A DNA stretch of 64,000 nt from Pseudomonadota bacterium (GCA_016713725.1 JADJOO010000007.1:1-64000); one strand, 5' to 3'; numbered from the stretch's first letter, positions 26,949-36,264 are shown. A program made the numbers and translations. The notes: generated by a model from the sequence alone, not told the origin.

Positions 26949-28709
26949 ATGCTGAGATCGATCTGGAAAGGGGCCGCCGTCGCGGTCATGGCGTTCACCG
27001 CGACCGTGCAGGCTGCGGAACCTGCCTGGATCGCCGAGAGCAACGCCAACGCGCAACCATTGCTCGAATTGCTGGCCAGGTACGCCCCGGAGGTCGCCGC
27101 CAACCTCGGCGTCGACGGGCACGATGCGGAAGTTCGCGACCTCAGGCCGAACGTCGACCAGCGCTTTGAATCGGATTCGCGGAAGGTGGGGGAGCAACTC
27201 GCGGCGCAACTCGCGGCCGCCACGGACCCCCGGGTGCGGCAGGACCTGCAGATCCTGATCGACGCGGAACGCGACCAGCGTGCTTCGAGTGAACTCACCC
27301 GCAGGCTGATGCTGCCGTACTTCGATGTGCCAAACATGGTCTTCGGCAGCTTCCAGGCACTTCTCGACCCGCGGGTCGACCACGCTCGCTACCCGGCTGC
27401 GCTTGAGCGACTGCGCAAGTACACCGGACGCGAGCCCGGCTACGACCCAATCACGAAGCTGGCGCAGGACCGATCGACCGAGCGGTTCGGCGAAACGGGC
27501 CTGACCGGACCGTGGACGGTCGAAGTCGAGCAGAACCTCGGCAACTCGCAGCGCTACCTGAAGGGCATCCACGACCTGTTCGTGAAGAGCGGGCTCAAGG
27601 GTTACGAGAAGGACCTCAAGGTGCTCGAAAGGCAGGTGGCCGACTACGACGCCTGGGTGCGCAAGGAGATCCTCCCGCGCGCGCGCACGACGAACCTGCT
27701 GCCGCCCGAGATTTATGCGGACAACCTGAAGAACGTGGGCGTCAAGATGGAGCCGCAGGCGCTCATCAACCGCGCCGTCGTTGGCTTCGTGCAGACACGC
27801 GACGAGCTGCAGTCGCTCGCCCGGATCGTCGCGAAGGAACGCGGGTTTGCGTCCTCCGAGTACAAGGACGTGATGCGCGAACTCAAAAAGCAGACGATCT
27901 CGAACGACCAGTTGCTGCCGATCTATAACGCGCGCCTCGCCGCCATCGAGGACATCGTGCGTCGCGAGCATCTCATCACGCTGCCCGACCGCAAGGCGGT
28001 GATCCGCCTCGCCACCGAGGCGGAATCGGCGGCGCAACCCGCCCCGCACCTGAGCCCGCCGCGACTGATCGGCAACACCGGCGAGCCGGCGGAGTTCGTC
28101 CTGCCGCTCGAGAACCCGAACGCGGCGCCGGGCTCGAACATGGACGATTTCAAGTTCGACGCGATCACGTGGACGTTGACGGCGCACGAAGCGCGGCCGG
28201 GTCACGAGCTGCAGTTCGCGAAGATGACGGAAGTCGGCGTCTCGATCCCGCGCGCAGTGTTCGCCTTCAACAGCGCAAACGTCGAAGGGTGGGCGCTGTA
28301 TGCCGAATCGTTCCTCAAGCCCTACCTGCCGCTCGAGGGCCAGATGGGCTCGCTGCAGATGCGCCTGATGCGCGCCGCGCGCGCCTTCCTCGACCCGATG
28401 GTCAACCTCGGCCAGATCACGCCGGACGCTGCGAAGAAATTCCTGATGAACGAGGTGTTGCTCTCCGAGCCAATGGCCAAGCAAGAGGCGGATCGCTACA
28501 GCTTCCTCTCGCCCGGGCAGGCGACGTCGTACTTCTACGGTTACGAAAAGCAGCTGGGAATCCGTGCGCGGGCGGAACTGCAGCTCGGCGAAAAGTTCGA
28601 CGTGCAGTCGTACCATGACTTCGTGATCAGCCAGGGCCTCGTGCCGCCCGAGTTGCTCGAGCAGGCCGTGATGGAACAGTACGTGCCCTCGCGCACGGCG
28701 GCGCACTGA
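26949..28709 (+). CDS. exported DUF885-family metallopeptidase
   Basis: 586 residues from ATG 26949, behind GGGGGA at 26935-26940; an upstream ATG at 26910 lacks such a site. Residues 1-23 are a signal peptide. The zinc-site-like motif TAHEARPGHELQF is at about residues 411-423 and a downstream Glu sits in ANVEGWALYAESF, the pattern of DUF885 proteins, which resemble M2/M3-type dipeptidyl carboxypeptidases. The family usually reads HEAxPGH, as here. Length is normal and there is no frame break. Divergent from the PEP-mutase-like gene. Likely periplasmic peptide degradation; substrate not shown. Confidence 0.85.
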   Translation: MLRSIWKGAAVAVMAFTATVQAAEPAWIAESNANAQPLLELLARYAPEVAANLGVDGHDAEVRDLRPNVDQRFESDSRKVGEQLAAQLAAATDPRVRQDLQILIDAERDQRASSELTRRLMLPYFDVPNMVFGSFQALLDPRVDHARYPAALERLRKYTGREPGYDPITKLAQDRSTERFGETGLTGPWTVEVEQNLGNSQRYLKGIHDLFVKSGLKGYEKDLKVLERQVADYDAWVRKEILPRARTTNLLPPEIYADNLKNVGVKMEPQALINRAVVGFVQTRDELQSLARIVAKERGFASSEYKDVMRELKKQTISNDQLLPIYNARLAAIEDIVRREHLITLPDRKAVIRLATEAESAAQPAPHLSPPRLIGNTGEPAEFVLPLENPNAAPGSNMDDFKFDAITWTLTAHEARPGHELQFAKMTEVGVSIPRAVFAFNSANVEGWALYAESFLKPYLPLEGQMGSLQMRLMRAARAFLDPMVNLGQITPDAAKKFLMNEVLLSEPMAKQEADRYSFLSPGQATSYFYGYEKQLGIRARAELQLGEKFDVQSYHDFVISQGLVPPELLEQAVMEQYVPSRTAAH

Positions 28710-28761
28710 ATCTGAGCCAGGGGATGCGTGGCGCAATTGGACCGAAGTGTGCAAAAAGCGA

Positions 28762-28786
28762 AAGGCCCGGCGCAACCCGGGGCCTT
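28762..28786 (+). terminator. possible Rho-independent terminator after the DUF885 gene
   Basis: AAGGCCCGG and CCGGGGCCTT form a stem with one bulged base and a six-base loop, 50 bases past the stop; an outer GTGCA/TGCAC pair extends it. The T tail is missing, so termination strength is uncertain. Confidence 0.4.
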
Positions 28787-28803
28787 GCACGATCGAACCC
28801 TCA
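28777..28803 (+). repeat. 27-nt direct repeat, left copy (flank of ion/osmotic island)
   Basis: Shares 25 of 27 bases with 36332-36358 in the same orientation (core GGGGCCTT, then CACG, then TCGAACCCTCA). It overlaps the right arm of the terminator-like hairpin and lies 32 bases outside the inverted repeat that begins at 28836. It could be a boundary (attachment-like or target duplication) or simply a repeated intergenic motif. Confidence 0.4.
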
Positions 28804-28835
28804 GCCGACCATTCCCGACCCGCGCGCGAAGAAAG

Positions 28836-28926
28836 CTGGTAGCCGCGTGTTGCGCTCGAGGGCGGCGGCAACCATGGTCAAGTCGTTTGAGATACTCCTG
28901 CGGACCGGGCGTACAGGCGACGTGGC
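28836..28926 (-). repeat. inverted repeat, left copy, ~90 bp with a 50-bp perfect core
   Basis: Bases 28836-28885 are the exact reverse complement of 35926-35975 (50/50). Similarity continues inward to 28926 (for example GTACAGGCGACG is shared), at roughly 70-90% by block. Each copy folds on itself: GGTTGCCGC pairs with GCGGCTACC apart from one mismatch. The copy lies 54 bases beyond the stop of the K+ channel gene. Confidence 0.85.
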
Positions 28927-28979
28927 TGGGCGAGCCCGGGTCCGGGGACGAGGCGGCGTTGACGGTACGCGACCGTGCG

Positions 28980-30137
28980 CTACCTGGCCGGTCCGTTTCG
29001 CGTTCCCGGTTGGCGATTCGGTGGCTGTGCTGTGGCGTCTGACCGGTCGGCGCCTGGGCGTGGCGCGAGCACGATGAGCCGATCGCCTGCCTCGACGCGG
29101 ACTTCCTGCTCCCAGAAACCGATTACCTGCTCGCCTCGGTGGATCCGCAGCGCGATACCGCCGTCGAGGTCGGCCGGTCGGCGACCGATGTCGCCCCCGG
29201 TCGCGATTCTTTCGGAAAGGGTGACGCGGCCGTCCACGGTGAGCATGTCGTACACGTAGCTCGCGATACGTGACGACGTCACCGAATTGGCGAGAAGGAT
29301 GCCGCTGACCGTCGACGGGCAGATGGTCGCCGTTGCGCCGCTCTGCTGAACCAGATGCTCGTTCTCCGCTTCCTTCACGACGGCGACAACGCGCAAATCA
29401 GAGACCAGCGTGCGGATAGACAACACGCTGAGCACGGTCGTATCGTCACGCCCGAGACAAACGATCGCGGACCGTGCGTTGCCTACATTGGCGTCGCGCA
29501 GAACCGATTCGCGCGTCGCATCGCCCCGCAGGCCCACCATGCCGCCTTCCGCAGCATCGAGCAGTGCGGATTCGGACTGGTCGATGACGACGATATGCGC
29601 AGGGTCTTCCCCTCGCCGCACGAGTTCGCCCGCGGCGCTGCGGCCACCGTGTCCGAATCCGCAAATGACGACGTGGTCTCTCAGGCTGGCCTGGCGAACG
29701 CGCATGCGTATGTCCTCGATGATCCGCTGGGCGATGAACTGATAGGCCGTACCGAAGAATATCGCCCAGACGACAAGTCGGATCGGGGTCACGACGAACG
29801 CATCGATCAGTCGTGCCGTCGTCGTGACCGGCACGATATCGCCGTAGCCGACCGTGGTGATCGTAATCAGGGCGAAGTACACCACGTCCGCGATCGAGAC
29901 ATGGCCATCGACGGAATCGCGCAGGCCGTTGCGGTCGAGCGCAAACACGCCGACGACCGCCGTGACCAGCGCTGCCACCAACAGGGCTCTTCGGACGAGA
30001 GACATGCCCGTAGATCGGGCACTCCCGAAATAGAGGCGGCGCCGGCCGGTGGGCCGGGATTCGAGCGCGCGCCAGACGCGCACGGGTGCAAACAGCGATC
30101 TCGAAGCTTGCCGACCGCTGCCGGGCTTGTCACGCAT
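28980..30137 (-). CDS. K+ channel with RCK/TrkA-N NAD-binding domain
   Basis: 385 residues. After a basic N-terminus come a transmembrane helix (ALLVAALVTAVVGVFAL), a pore loop with the selectivity filter TITTVGYGDIVP and a second helix (LIDAFVVTPIRLVVWAIFFG): a two-helix Kcv/MthK-like channel. The cytosolic part starts VVICGFGHGGRSAAGELVRR, a Rossmann NAD site, with VVIDQSESALLDAAEGG, and ends with a TrkA-C-like segment (IHRGEQVIGFWEQEVRVEAG). Such channels gate K+ flux in response to ligand or redox state. It starts nine bases after the stop of the DUF389-OmpA gene, so the two are co-transcribed. Confidence 0.86.
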   Translation of the reverse strand: MRDKPGSGRQASRSLFAPVRVWRALESRPTGRRRLYFGSARSTGMSLVRRALLVAALVTAVVGVFALDRNGLRDSVDGHVSIADVVYFALITITTVGYGDIVPVTTTARLIDAFVVTPIRLVVWAIFFGTAYQFIAQRIIEDIRMRVRQASLRDHVVICGFGHGGRSAAGELVRRGEDPAHIVVIDQSESALLDAAEGGMVGLRGDATRESVLRDANVGNARSAIVCLGRDDTTVLSVLSIRTLVSDLRVVAVVKEAENEHLVQQSGATATICPSTVSGILLANSVTSSRIASYVYDMLTVDGRVTLSERIATGGDIGRRPADLDGGIALRIHRGEQVIGFWEQEVRVEAGDRLIVLAPRPGADRSDATAQPPNRQPGTRNGPAR

Positions 30138-30146
30138 CCGTGCGTC

Positions 30147-31803
30147 CTATCGATTTCGCTGCCACGACATCTCAAGTTCTCCTGCCGGGCGGGCATCCGT
30201 CACCGGACCGACGAACACCTCGGGCCGGATCTCGACACGCCGGAAACGCGCCAGCCCGAGTTCGCGCTCGAGTGGCCGTTGACTCGACCGATCGAAACTG
30301 AACTGCGTGCCGACCGTAAAGCCCCTCGCGCGCAGCCAATCGGCCACTGCTTCGGCGCGAGCCATGGCCAGGCGCCGGTTGTATCCAGTCGTTCCGTCCG
30401 AACTTGCGGAGCCCGCGACCGCAACCCGGGTAATTCCCCAGCGGCGCAGCGCCCACACGGACGTTTCGAGCGGCGACAGGGCCTGGTCGTCGAGTTCCGC
30501 GCTGCGCGGTGCGAAAGCGATCCAGGGCAATGGGCTCACCGCGGGAACCAGTGTCACGGTCCACGCGGGGTCGAGACCCGCCAGCTTCAATTCGAGGTCC
30601 TGCGTCGCAGCGAGCGAAAGACCGGAGGCGCTCTCGACGAAAACACGCGCGCCGCTGCAACGGATCCATTCCCAATGCGCCGAGGTGCCTGCCGACCGCG
30701 GCTGTCAGGCGACGCTGGAAGTCGCCGGCTGAATCCTGCTTCGTCGCGACCGAGCGCATCACCGCGAGGCTCGCCTGGATCTCCGCCAGGCTGCGGCTGG
30801 TATCGCGCAGATCGTGGTCGGCCACCACGACCTGCTGCAGTACGACCTCCACCGTCTGGCCGAGGCGCTTCTGCAACCGTCTTTTGATTTCCTGCGTCGC
30901 TTCGGGCATATAGGTCTGAGTCAGGGCAACGGCGTCGACACTGCTTCGCCCGCCGCTTGCGACGTCGACGCGAAGGCTCGAGAGCTTCGCCTCGTGCCTT
31001 GCCAGATAGGCGGTGACTTCCACACGCGTCGTGTGCTCCAGGCGGCTGCGCTTGGCGATGTGCATGAGCGACAACCCGAGCGGCACCGACAATGCGGCGA
31101 AGGTCGTGAAAACGATGGCTGCCTGCCAGGCGTGTCGCTTCGACGCCGTCTGCGGCCCGAACCCGTACCAGCGGGCGACGAGCGAGACGGCCAAGGCGAT
31201 CGCCAGGAGGTTCGTCATGAACAGGAAGCCGGAACCCATCGCGACGCTGGCCTGCGCGGTGGCCAGTCCGTACCCGGTCACCGCCAGCGGCGGCATGAGC
31301 GCGGTGGCGATCGCTACCCCGACGATCGTCTCGCCGCGTCCCCTGATGACCGCGTATCCGCCCGCAAGCCCGGAAAAGACGGCCACGAGCAGGTCGAAAA
31401 GGTTAGGCTGGGTGCGCGCAAGAATTTCCTGCGTCGGATCCCGCAGTGGAGACGCCAGCACAATCAGCACCGCGGTCGTCAACGCGAGCAGGATGCCCGC
31501 TGCCAGCGTTGCCAGGCTGCGCTGCATCTCTCGATAGTCCAGCTGACACAGCGAGAATCCAAGGGCGACGATCGGTGCCATCAGCGGCGAAATCAGCATG
31601 GCGCCGATGATGACCGCCGCTGAATTCTGCAGCAGCCCAAGAATCGCGATGCCGCAGGACATCACGGCCATGAATCCGAATCGGGGCCCGAGTTCGGCGC
31701 TCTCGGCGATGATCGCTGCAGTCTTGGCCTGGTCGGCGGCATCCGCCGGTCCTGTGGGTCGCAGGCGGCGCAATGCTTCCCGCCAATGAGATATCTCTGG
31801 CAC
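30147..31803 (-). CDS. DUF389 membrane protein fused to OmpA-like domain, frameshifted
   Basis: The N-terminal 210 residues hold about six membrane helices with DUF389 marks: FMAVMSCGIAILGLLQNSAA, VIIGAMLISPLMAPIVALGF and GVAIATALMPPLAVTGYGLA. A soluble region follows (LRVDVASGGRSSVDAVALTQ), then, after a frame break near 30650, VTLVPAVSPLPWIAFAPRSA-EL and GITRVAVAGSASSDGTTGYN-RRLAMARA, an OmpA-type peptidoglycan-binding-like domain. One extra base explains the break. GTG 31803 is a likely start; TTG 31857 is also open. DUF389 function is unknown; fusion to a wall-binding domain suggests an envelope-anchored transporter or sensor. Operon with the K+ channel. Confidence 0.78.
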
Positions 31804-31906
31804 GTGCTTCAAGTGGATGGACGGATGAACGCGATGCAGCCGCTTCCAGGTGCGCAAGTGCTACGGGCACGCGCACAGGGCTCAGCCTTTCGACCGGTCC
31901 ATTGCG

Positions 31907-32425
31907 TCATCGGGCATTCCCGCTCAAGGCCGTCAACAACCGGCGCGAGACCCTGCCAAGCGCGAGCTTGGGTGGATCGTGACGGTAGATCACGACTACA
32001 CGTCTTTGCCGCCGCGCGCCCAGCGTTGACCCGGCCGGCACCGGGTGCAACCGTGCCGACTTGAGCGGGACGAGTTGGCCGCGCTCGGCCCCCAGCAGGA
32101 CCAGCAGATCCGTCACCACCGCGACGCGGGTTCGGGCCAGTGCCGCGGCCGACCGCTCGCTGCTGCGCACGTTGGCATGACCGGTCACGGTGACGTGTTC
32201 GTCGGCGTGTCTGGCCAGCCACTGGGCAGCGGCGTGCATCGCAACGAGACTCTCGGCGCGGGGTGTCGTACTTCCGCGCGCGAACTCGACGACGATGGGG
32301 AACGTGACGCGCCCTCGCCGATCGCGCGTCCCGCTCGTGCGGGCGGGGCGCGTCGATCCGTCACCGGCCACGACCATCAGCCGTGGCCGACCGGATCTCG
32401 CCCCGCGACCATTCTGTTTCGTCAT
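31907..32425 (-). CDS. small OmpA-like domain protein
   Basis: 172 residues from ATG 32425. The only recognisable part is VTFPIVVEFARGSTTPRAES, VTVTGHANVRSSERSAAALA-RTRVAVVTDLL and GARRQRRVVVIYRHD, matching the beta-alpha-beta pattern and N-x-x-L-A/RA-x-x-V helix of OmpA C-terminal domains. No clear signal peptide precedes it (the N-terminus MTKQNGRGARSGRPRLMVVA is basic), so either export is non-standard or the start lies elsewhere. It echoes the OmpA-like tail of the downstream DUF389 fusion, 100 bases away on the same strand. Moderate confidence. Confidence 0.6.
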   Translation of the reverse strand: MTKQNGRGARSGRPRLMVVAGDGSTRPARTSGTRDRRGRVTFPIVVEFARGSTTPRAESLVAMHAAAQWLARHADEHVTVTGHANVRSSERSAAALARTRVAVVTDLLVLLGAERGQLVPLKSARLHPVPAGSTLGARRQRRVVVIYRHDPPKLALGRVSRRLLTALSGNAR

Positions 32426-32650
32426 CTGGGTCCTCCGTGCGCGCGAGCGCCAGCCTGCCAGGCGGTCAACGAACGAACTCGCCGCCGGGCAACGTGTCTC
32501 CCAATGATGTCCCATTTGGCGCAAGCAGCGCCAGCGCCGGGTATCTCGCAGACAGCTCGGCACGATGTCAGATCCGCATGGAGCCGGCGCACTTTGCCAT
32601 TAGAATCCCCATGGTCCAGTCCGCAGTCATTGCCGGAGAGCAGCGCACAA

Positions 32651-34492
32651 ATGCCGGGTCCCCATGCCATCGCCATGATCTCCATTACGGGCATGGTGTT
32701 CTACCTCTACACCCGTCCGTGGATCCGCATGGAGTACGTGTCGCTGATTCTGCTGACGACGCTGCTGGTGATGTTCTACGTCTTCCCCTATGACGGAAAT
32801 GCAGGACAGCTGACGGATCTCGAGGTCTTTCGCGCCTTCGGCCATCCTGCTCTGGTCGCGATCTGCAGCCTCATGATTCTCGGCCGCGGATTGACGATGA
32901 CCGGCGCCATGGAGCCTGCCGTCCGGGCCCTCGGCAAGCTCTGGCGACTGAATGGTTCGCTGGGTCTGCTCGTCACGCTGGTAATGGCGGGTGTGGCGAG
33001 CGCTTTCGTCAACGACACGCCGGTGCTGGTGCTGATGCTGCCAATGCTCCTCAGCCTTGCCGAGCGGACCGGGCACTCTGCGTCGCGCACGCTGATGCCG
33101 GTGAATTTCGCGATTCTCGCGGGTGGCATGATGACCAGTATCGGGACATCGACCAACCTGCTGGTCCTGTCGATTGCGACGGATCTCGGCATGGAGCAGC
33201 TCAGGTTGTTTGCATTCACGACGATCGCCGCGTCGGCCTTCGCGGTCGCGCTTCCGTACCTCTGGCTCGTGGCGCCCCGGATGCTGCCGGACACCCGACA
33301 GGTGTCCGTTCGCTCGTCCCGGCAGTTCGAAGCACGCATCCAGGTCGGCGCCGTGGGCGATCCACAGCAGGCCGCGAGCGTCGGAACAGCGCTCGCGGGC
33401 CGGACCCTGCCGGACCTGGGCCTCATGCTCGGCCGCAAGCTGCCGGTGGTCGCCGTTCTCCGGGCAGGTCGTCCTTTGGAATTGCAGGACGAACAGAAGC
33501 TGGATCCTGGCGATGCGATCATCCTGTGCGATAGCCCCGCTGGGCTACGCGAAGTCGCCGTCGCCTTCAATGTCGAGCTGTTTGACCGGCAAGGACTCGG
33601 CCACTTCATCGAAGGCGACGTCAATCGAGCGGACACTCACTTCATCGAGGTCGTCATCGGTTCCGACTCAGACCTGGTCGGTCGGACCCTGCGAGACGCC
33701 AGGTTCGCCGAACAGCACCGTGTCATTGTCGTGGGCGTAAACTACGGGACGGAGAGTCTGCGCCCGCGAATCACGGACATCGCGGACCAGCCGCTGGCTG
33801 CCAGCGACATTCTGCTCCTCCAGGGGCCGGTCGACCGCGTCCGCCAGCTGGCAGCTGCGCCGGGACTGCTAGTGCTCGATGCAAGCCTGATGCTGCCAAG
33901 ATCGCGACTTGCATCGATAGCACTCGCCATCATGGCGGCCGTCGTGATACTCGCCGCAACGAAAGCATTACCCATTCACGTGGCCGCCTTCCTCGGCGTG
34001 CTCGCCATGCTGTTCACCGGCTGCGTTCGCCTCGAGGGCCTGGGACGGGCCTTGAGTCTTGAAGTGATCCTGCTCGTGGCGTCGAGCGTCGCGCTCGGCC
34101 ATGCGCTCGTGACCACCGGCGCTGCCGGGTGGGTGGCAACGGGCACCGCAGCACTGGTCGATGCCGCACCGCCGGCTCTGCAACTCGCCGTCTTCATGTG
34201 TTTCGCAGCACTGCTGACCAACTTCGTCTCCAACGCAGCGGCAGCGTCCGTTGGCACCCCGATCGCCGTGGCGACCGCGCAGACGCTTGGATTGCCTCTG
34301 GAGCCGTTCGTCCTGGCGATTCTGTTCGGCAGCAATCTGAGCTTCGCGACCCCGATGGCTTACCAGACGAACCTGCTCGTCATGAACGCCGCCGGCTATC
34401 GGTTCAGCGACTTTGTTCGTGTCGGCGTTCCGCTGGTGCTCATCATGCTGGTGACCTTGTCCTTGCTGCTTGCACACCGCTATGGCCTCTGA
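32651..34492 (+). CDS. SLC13-family (DASS) permease with two RCK_C/TrkA-C domains
   Basis: 613 residues from ATG 32651. Hydrophobic N-terminal half with ASAFVNDTPVLVLMLPMLLS and GGMMTSIGTSTNLLV (the SxTxxxx-SN-type substrate motif), a cytosolic insert of two TrkA-C-like units (GLMLGRKLPVVAVLRAGRPL, LDPGDAIILCDSP; VVIGSDSDLVGRTLRDARFA, DILLLQGPVDRV), and a second membrane half with LLTNFVSNAAAASVGTPIAV and GSNLSFATPMAYQTNLLV. This layout is standard for bacterial SLC13-like sodium/anion or sulfate carriers. Divergent from the OmpA-like gene; MscS follows 63 bases later. Cargo uncertain. Confidence 0.88.
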   Translation: MPGPHAIAMISITGMVFYLYTRPWIRMEYVSLILLTTLLVMFYVFPYDGNAGQLTDLEVFRAFGHPALVAICSLMILGRGLTMTGAMEPAVRALGKLWRLNGSLGLLVTLVMAGVASAFVNDTPVLVLMLPMLLSLAERTGHSASRTLMPVNFAILAGGMMTSIGTSTNLLVLSIATDLGMEQLRLFAFTTIAASAFAVALPYLWLVAPRMLPDTRQVSVRSSRQFEARIQVGAVGDPQQAASVGTALAGRTLPDLGLMLGRKLPVVAVLRAGRPLELQDEQKLDPGDAIILCDSPAGLREVAVAFNVELFDRQGLGHFIEGDVNRADTHFIEVVIGSDSDLVGRTLRDARFAEQHRVIVVGVNYGTESLRPRITDIADQPLAASDILLLQGPVDRVRQLAAAPGLLVLDASLMLPRSRLASIALAIMAAVVILAATKALPIHVAAFLGVLAMLFTGCVRLEGLGRALSLEVILLVASSVALGHALVTTGAAGWVATGTAALVDAAPPALQLAVFMCFAALLTNFVSNAAAASVGTPIAVATAQTLGLPLEPFVLAILFGSNLSFATPMAYQTNLLVMNAAGYRFSDFVRVGVPLVLIMLVTLSLLLAHRYGL

Positions 34493-34555
34493 CGGCCGGC
34501 GACACCACGGGCCCGGTCCCGCGCCGCCCATCGCGACAACCTGCGGAGGCGCGTC

Positions 34556-35878
34556 ATGTCTGATTTTCCAGCCCGGCTTTTGGAACTTTTCTCTGTCGCG
34601 GCAGACTGGTTGCAGGATCCGCGGCGAGTTGCCGAACTCGCCGCACTAGCCGTCTCAGCGGCCGGCTCATGGGCGCTCGTCGTAGCAGCCCGGCGACGCC
34701 TTGCGCGAATAGAGCTGCGCGAGGGCTCGCGGAGTCACCGCATTCTGCATTCGATCGTCGAAGAGCTGTTGTTCCCGGCGTCATTCGCAGCAATTGCCGG
34801 GACCGCCGCGCTCGCACTGCCGTCGTTTGGCATGCCGGGCACGATCGCGCGAATCCTCGCAGTCGTGGCCCTAGCCTTACTCATCGTACGCCTGCTCGTA
34901 AACGGATTCAGGCAACTGAGTGGGCCCGCGTCGCTCCTTGCCGCGTCAGGGTCGCTCGTCGTCTGGGTGGTCTGGCCGGTGACCGCCCTGCTGCTGCTCG
35001 GGTGGCTCGAGCCGGCGCTGCAGGCGCTTGATTCCGTAGCCATTACGCTCGCCGGCGCGCGATTTTCGTTGCGCGATGTCCTGCAGACGCTGGTCACCGT
35101 GATGGTGTTCGTCGTGGTCGCCGCTTATCTGGGAGGACTGATCGAGCGCCGTCTCATGGCCGCGCAGGAGCTGCCGATCGGTGTGCGGGTCGGAGTCGCC
35201 AAGGCCACGCGCCTGATGCTGATCACCGTCGCCGTACTCCTGTCGTTCAACCTGCTGGGCGTGGACCTCAGTGGCCTGGCAGTCTTCAGCGGTGCCCTGG
35301 GCGTCGGCATCGGCTTCGGTCTGCAACGCATCGCCTCCAACTTCGTCAGCGGTTTCATCCTGATCGGCGACCGGTCCATTCGCCCGGGCGACGTGATCAC
35401 GATTGGCGAGCGATTCGGCGTCGTCCGCGAGTTGCGGGCGCGCTACGTGGTCGTTCGCGACCGTGACGGCGTCGATACGCTGATCCCGAACGAGAACATC
35501 ATCACGTCCGAAGTCATCAACTGGAGCTACTCGGACCGCTCGATCCGCCTGACCATGCCGGTCCAGATCAGCTATCAGGATGACCCTCGGCGCGCCCTTG
35601 AACTGATGACGGTTGCGGCGCAGGCTCACCCGAGGGTCGAGCGCTCCCCGCCGCCGGTCGGGCGCGTGCTGGGGTTCGGCGCTAGCGGCATCGATCTCGC
35701 GCTGCGCTACTGGATCCGCGACCCGGAGGACGGCGTCAACAACATTCGCTCGGACCTCTATCTCGCGATCTGGGATGCGTTCAAGGAAGCGGGGATCAGC
35801 ATCCCGTATCCGCAGCAGGACGTTCACCTGAAAATGGCCGAAATGCCGCCGGCCCGGGACGGCGCGACGCGATTCTAG
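34556..35878 (+). CDS. MscS-family mechanosensitive channel
   Basis: 440 intact residues. Six N-terminal hydrophobic segments, then the pore helix and beta domain: LSGLAVFSGALGVGIGFGLQ, RIASNFVSGFILIGDRSIRP, GDVITIGERFGVVRELRARY and DTLIPNENIITSEVINWSYS are the MscS core (Ala/Gly-rich pore helix followed by the middle beta domain). The C-terminal vestibule ends YLAIWDAFKEAGISIPYPQQ. Releases solutes when turgor rises. Last plus-strand gene of the island; the right inverted-repeat copy starts eight bases after its stop. Confidence 0.9.
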   Translation: MSDFPARLLELFSVAADWLQDPRRVAELAALAVSAAGSWALVVAARRRLARIELREGSRSHRILHSIVEELLFPASFAAIAGTAALALPSFGMPGTIARILAVVALALLIVRLLVNGFRQLSGPASLLAASGSLVVWVVWPVTALLLLGWLEPALQALDSVAITLAGARFSLRDVLQTLVTVMVFVVVAAYLGGLIERRLMAAQELPIGVRVGVAKATRLMLITVAVLLSFNLLGVDLSGLAVFSGALGVGIGFGLQRIASNFVSGFILIGDRSIRPGDVITIGERFGVVRELRARYVVVRDRDGVDTLIPNENIITSEVINWSYSDRSIRLTMPVQISYQDDPRRALELMTVAAQAHPRVERSPPPVGRVLGFGASGIDLALRYWIRDPEDGVNNIRSDLYLAIWDAFKEAGISIPYPQQDVHLKMAEMPPARDGATRF

Positions 35879-35885
35879 TGGCGCT

Positions 35886-35975
35886 GCCGCGTCGCCTGTA
35901 CACCCGGTGCGGAGGGGTAGGTCAGCGACTTGACCATGGTTGCCGCCGCCCTCGAGCGCAACACGCGGCTACCAG
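35886..35975 (+). repeat. inverted repeat, right copy
   Basis: Reverse-complement partner of 28836-28926; bases 35926-35975 match perfectly. Internal palindrome GGTTGCCGC (35938-35946) with GCGGCTACC (35965-35973). Contains an ATG at 35936 opening a 20-codon frame whose first 13 codons are identical in the left copy. Lies just past the MscS stop. Confidence 0.85.
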
Positions 35976-36111
35976 GTTCGGCACAGGTACAGCCATGACG
36001 CTACCTGACCATTGCTCCATCGATCGGGGGGAACCACCGCTTTGCCGACCCGATGGAACCTGCATGGAATCCGCTGTAGAGGCACTTGAGTCGGCGGCCT
36101 GAGTTGAAGAG

Positions 36112-36146
36112 GATGCCCGTGACGTCAGTCACGGGCATCTTCGTTT
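36112..36146 (+). terminator. strong hairpin terminator
   Basis: GATGCCCGTGAC and GTCACGGGCATC form a perfect 12-bp stem with a GTCA loop, followed by TTCGTTT. About 235 bases past MscS; would end plus-strand transcription. Confidence 0.7.
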
Positions 36147-36264
36147 ATGGGTCATGTTCGCGGTGAGTCTCGGGAGCATGGCGCGCTGTTCGACGAGGCG
36201 CTTTCGGGCGCTGCGCCCGGCCGGGTTAATCGCGGGGCTGGCGACCTGAACCAAACGTAGTAAA

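Noticed and set aside
26757..28871. 704-codon open frame antisense to the DUF885 gene
   Set aside because: It mirrors a strongly coding high-GC gene; composition is Arg/Leu/Val-rich with no family motif, typical of codon-mirror shadows.
28836..35975. Classical insertion sequence or transposon
   Set aside because: No transposase or integrase lies between the inverted repeats; the unit is reported only as a candidate passive cassette or invertible segment.
35878..36102. 74-codon frame after MscS
   Set aside because: It overlaps the inverted repeat, lacks a ribosome site and has no similarity to any family I know.
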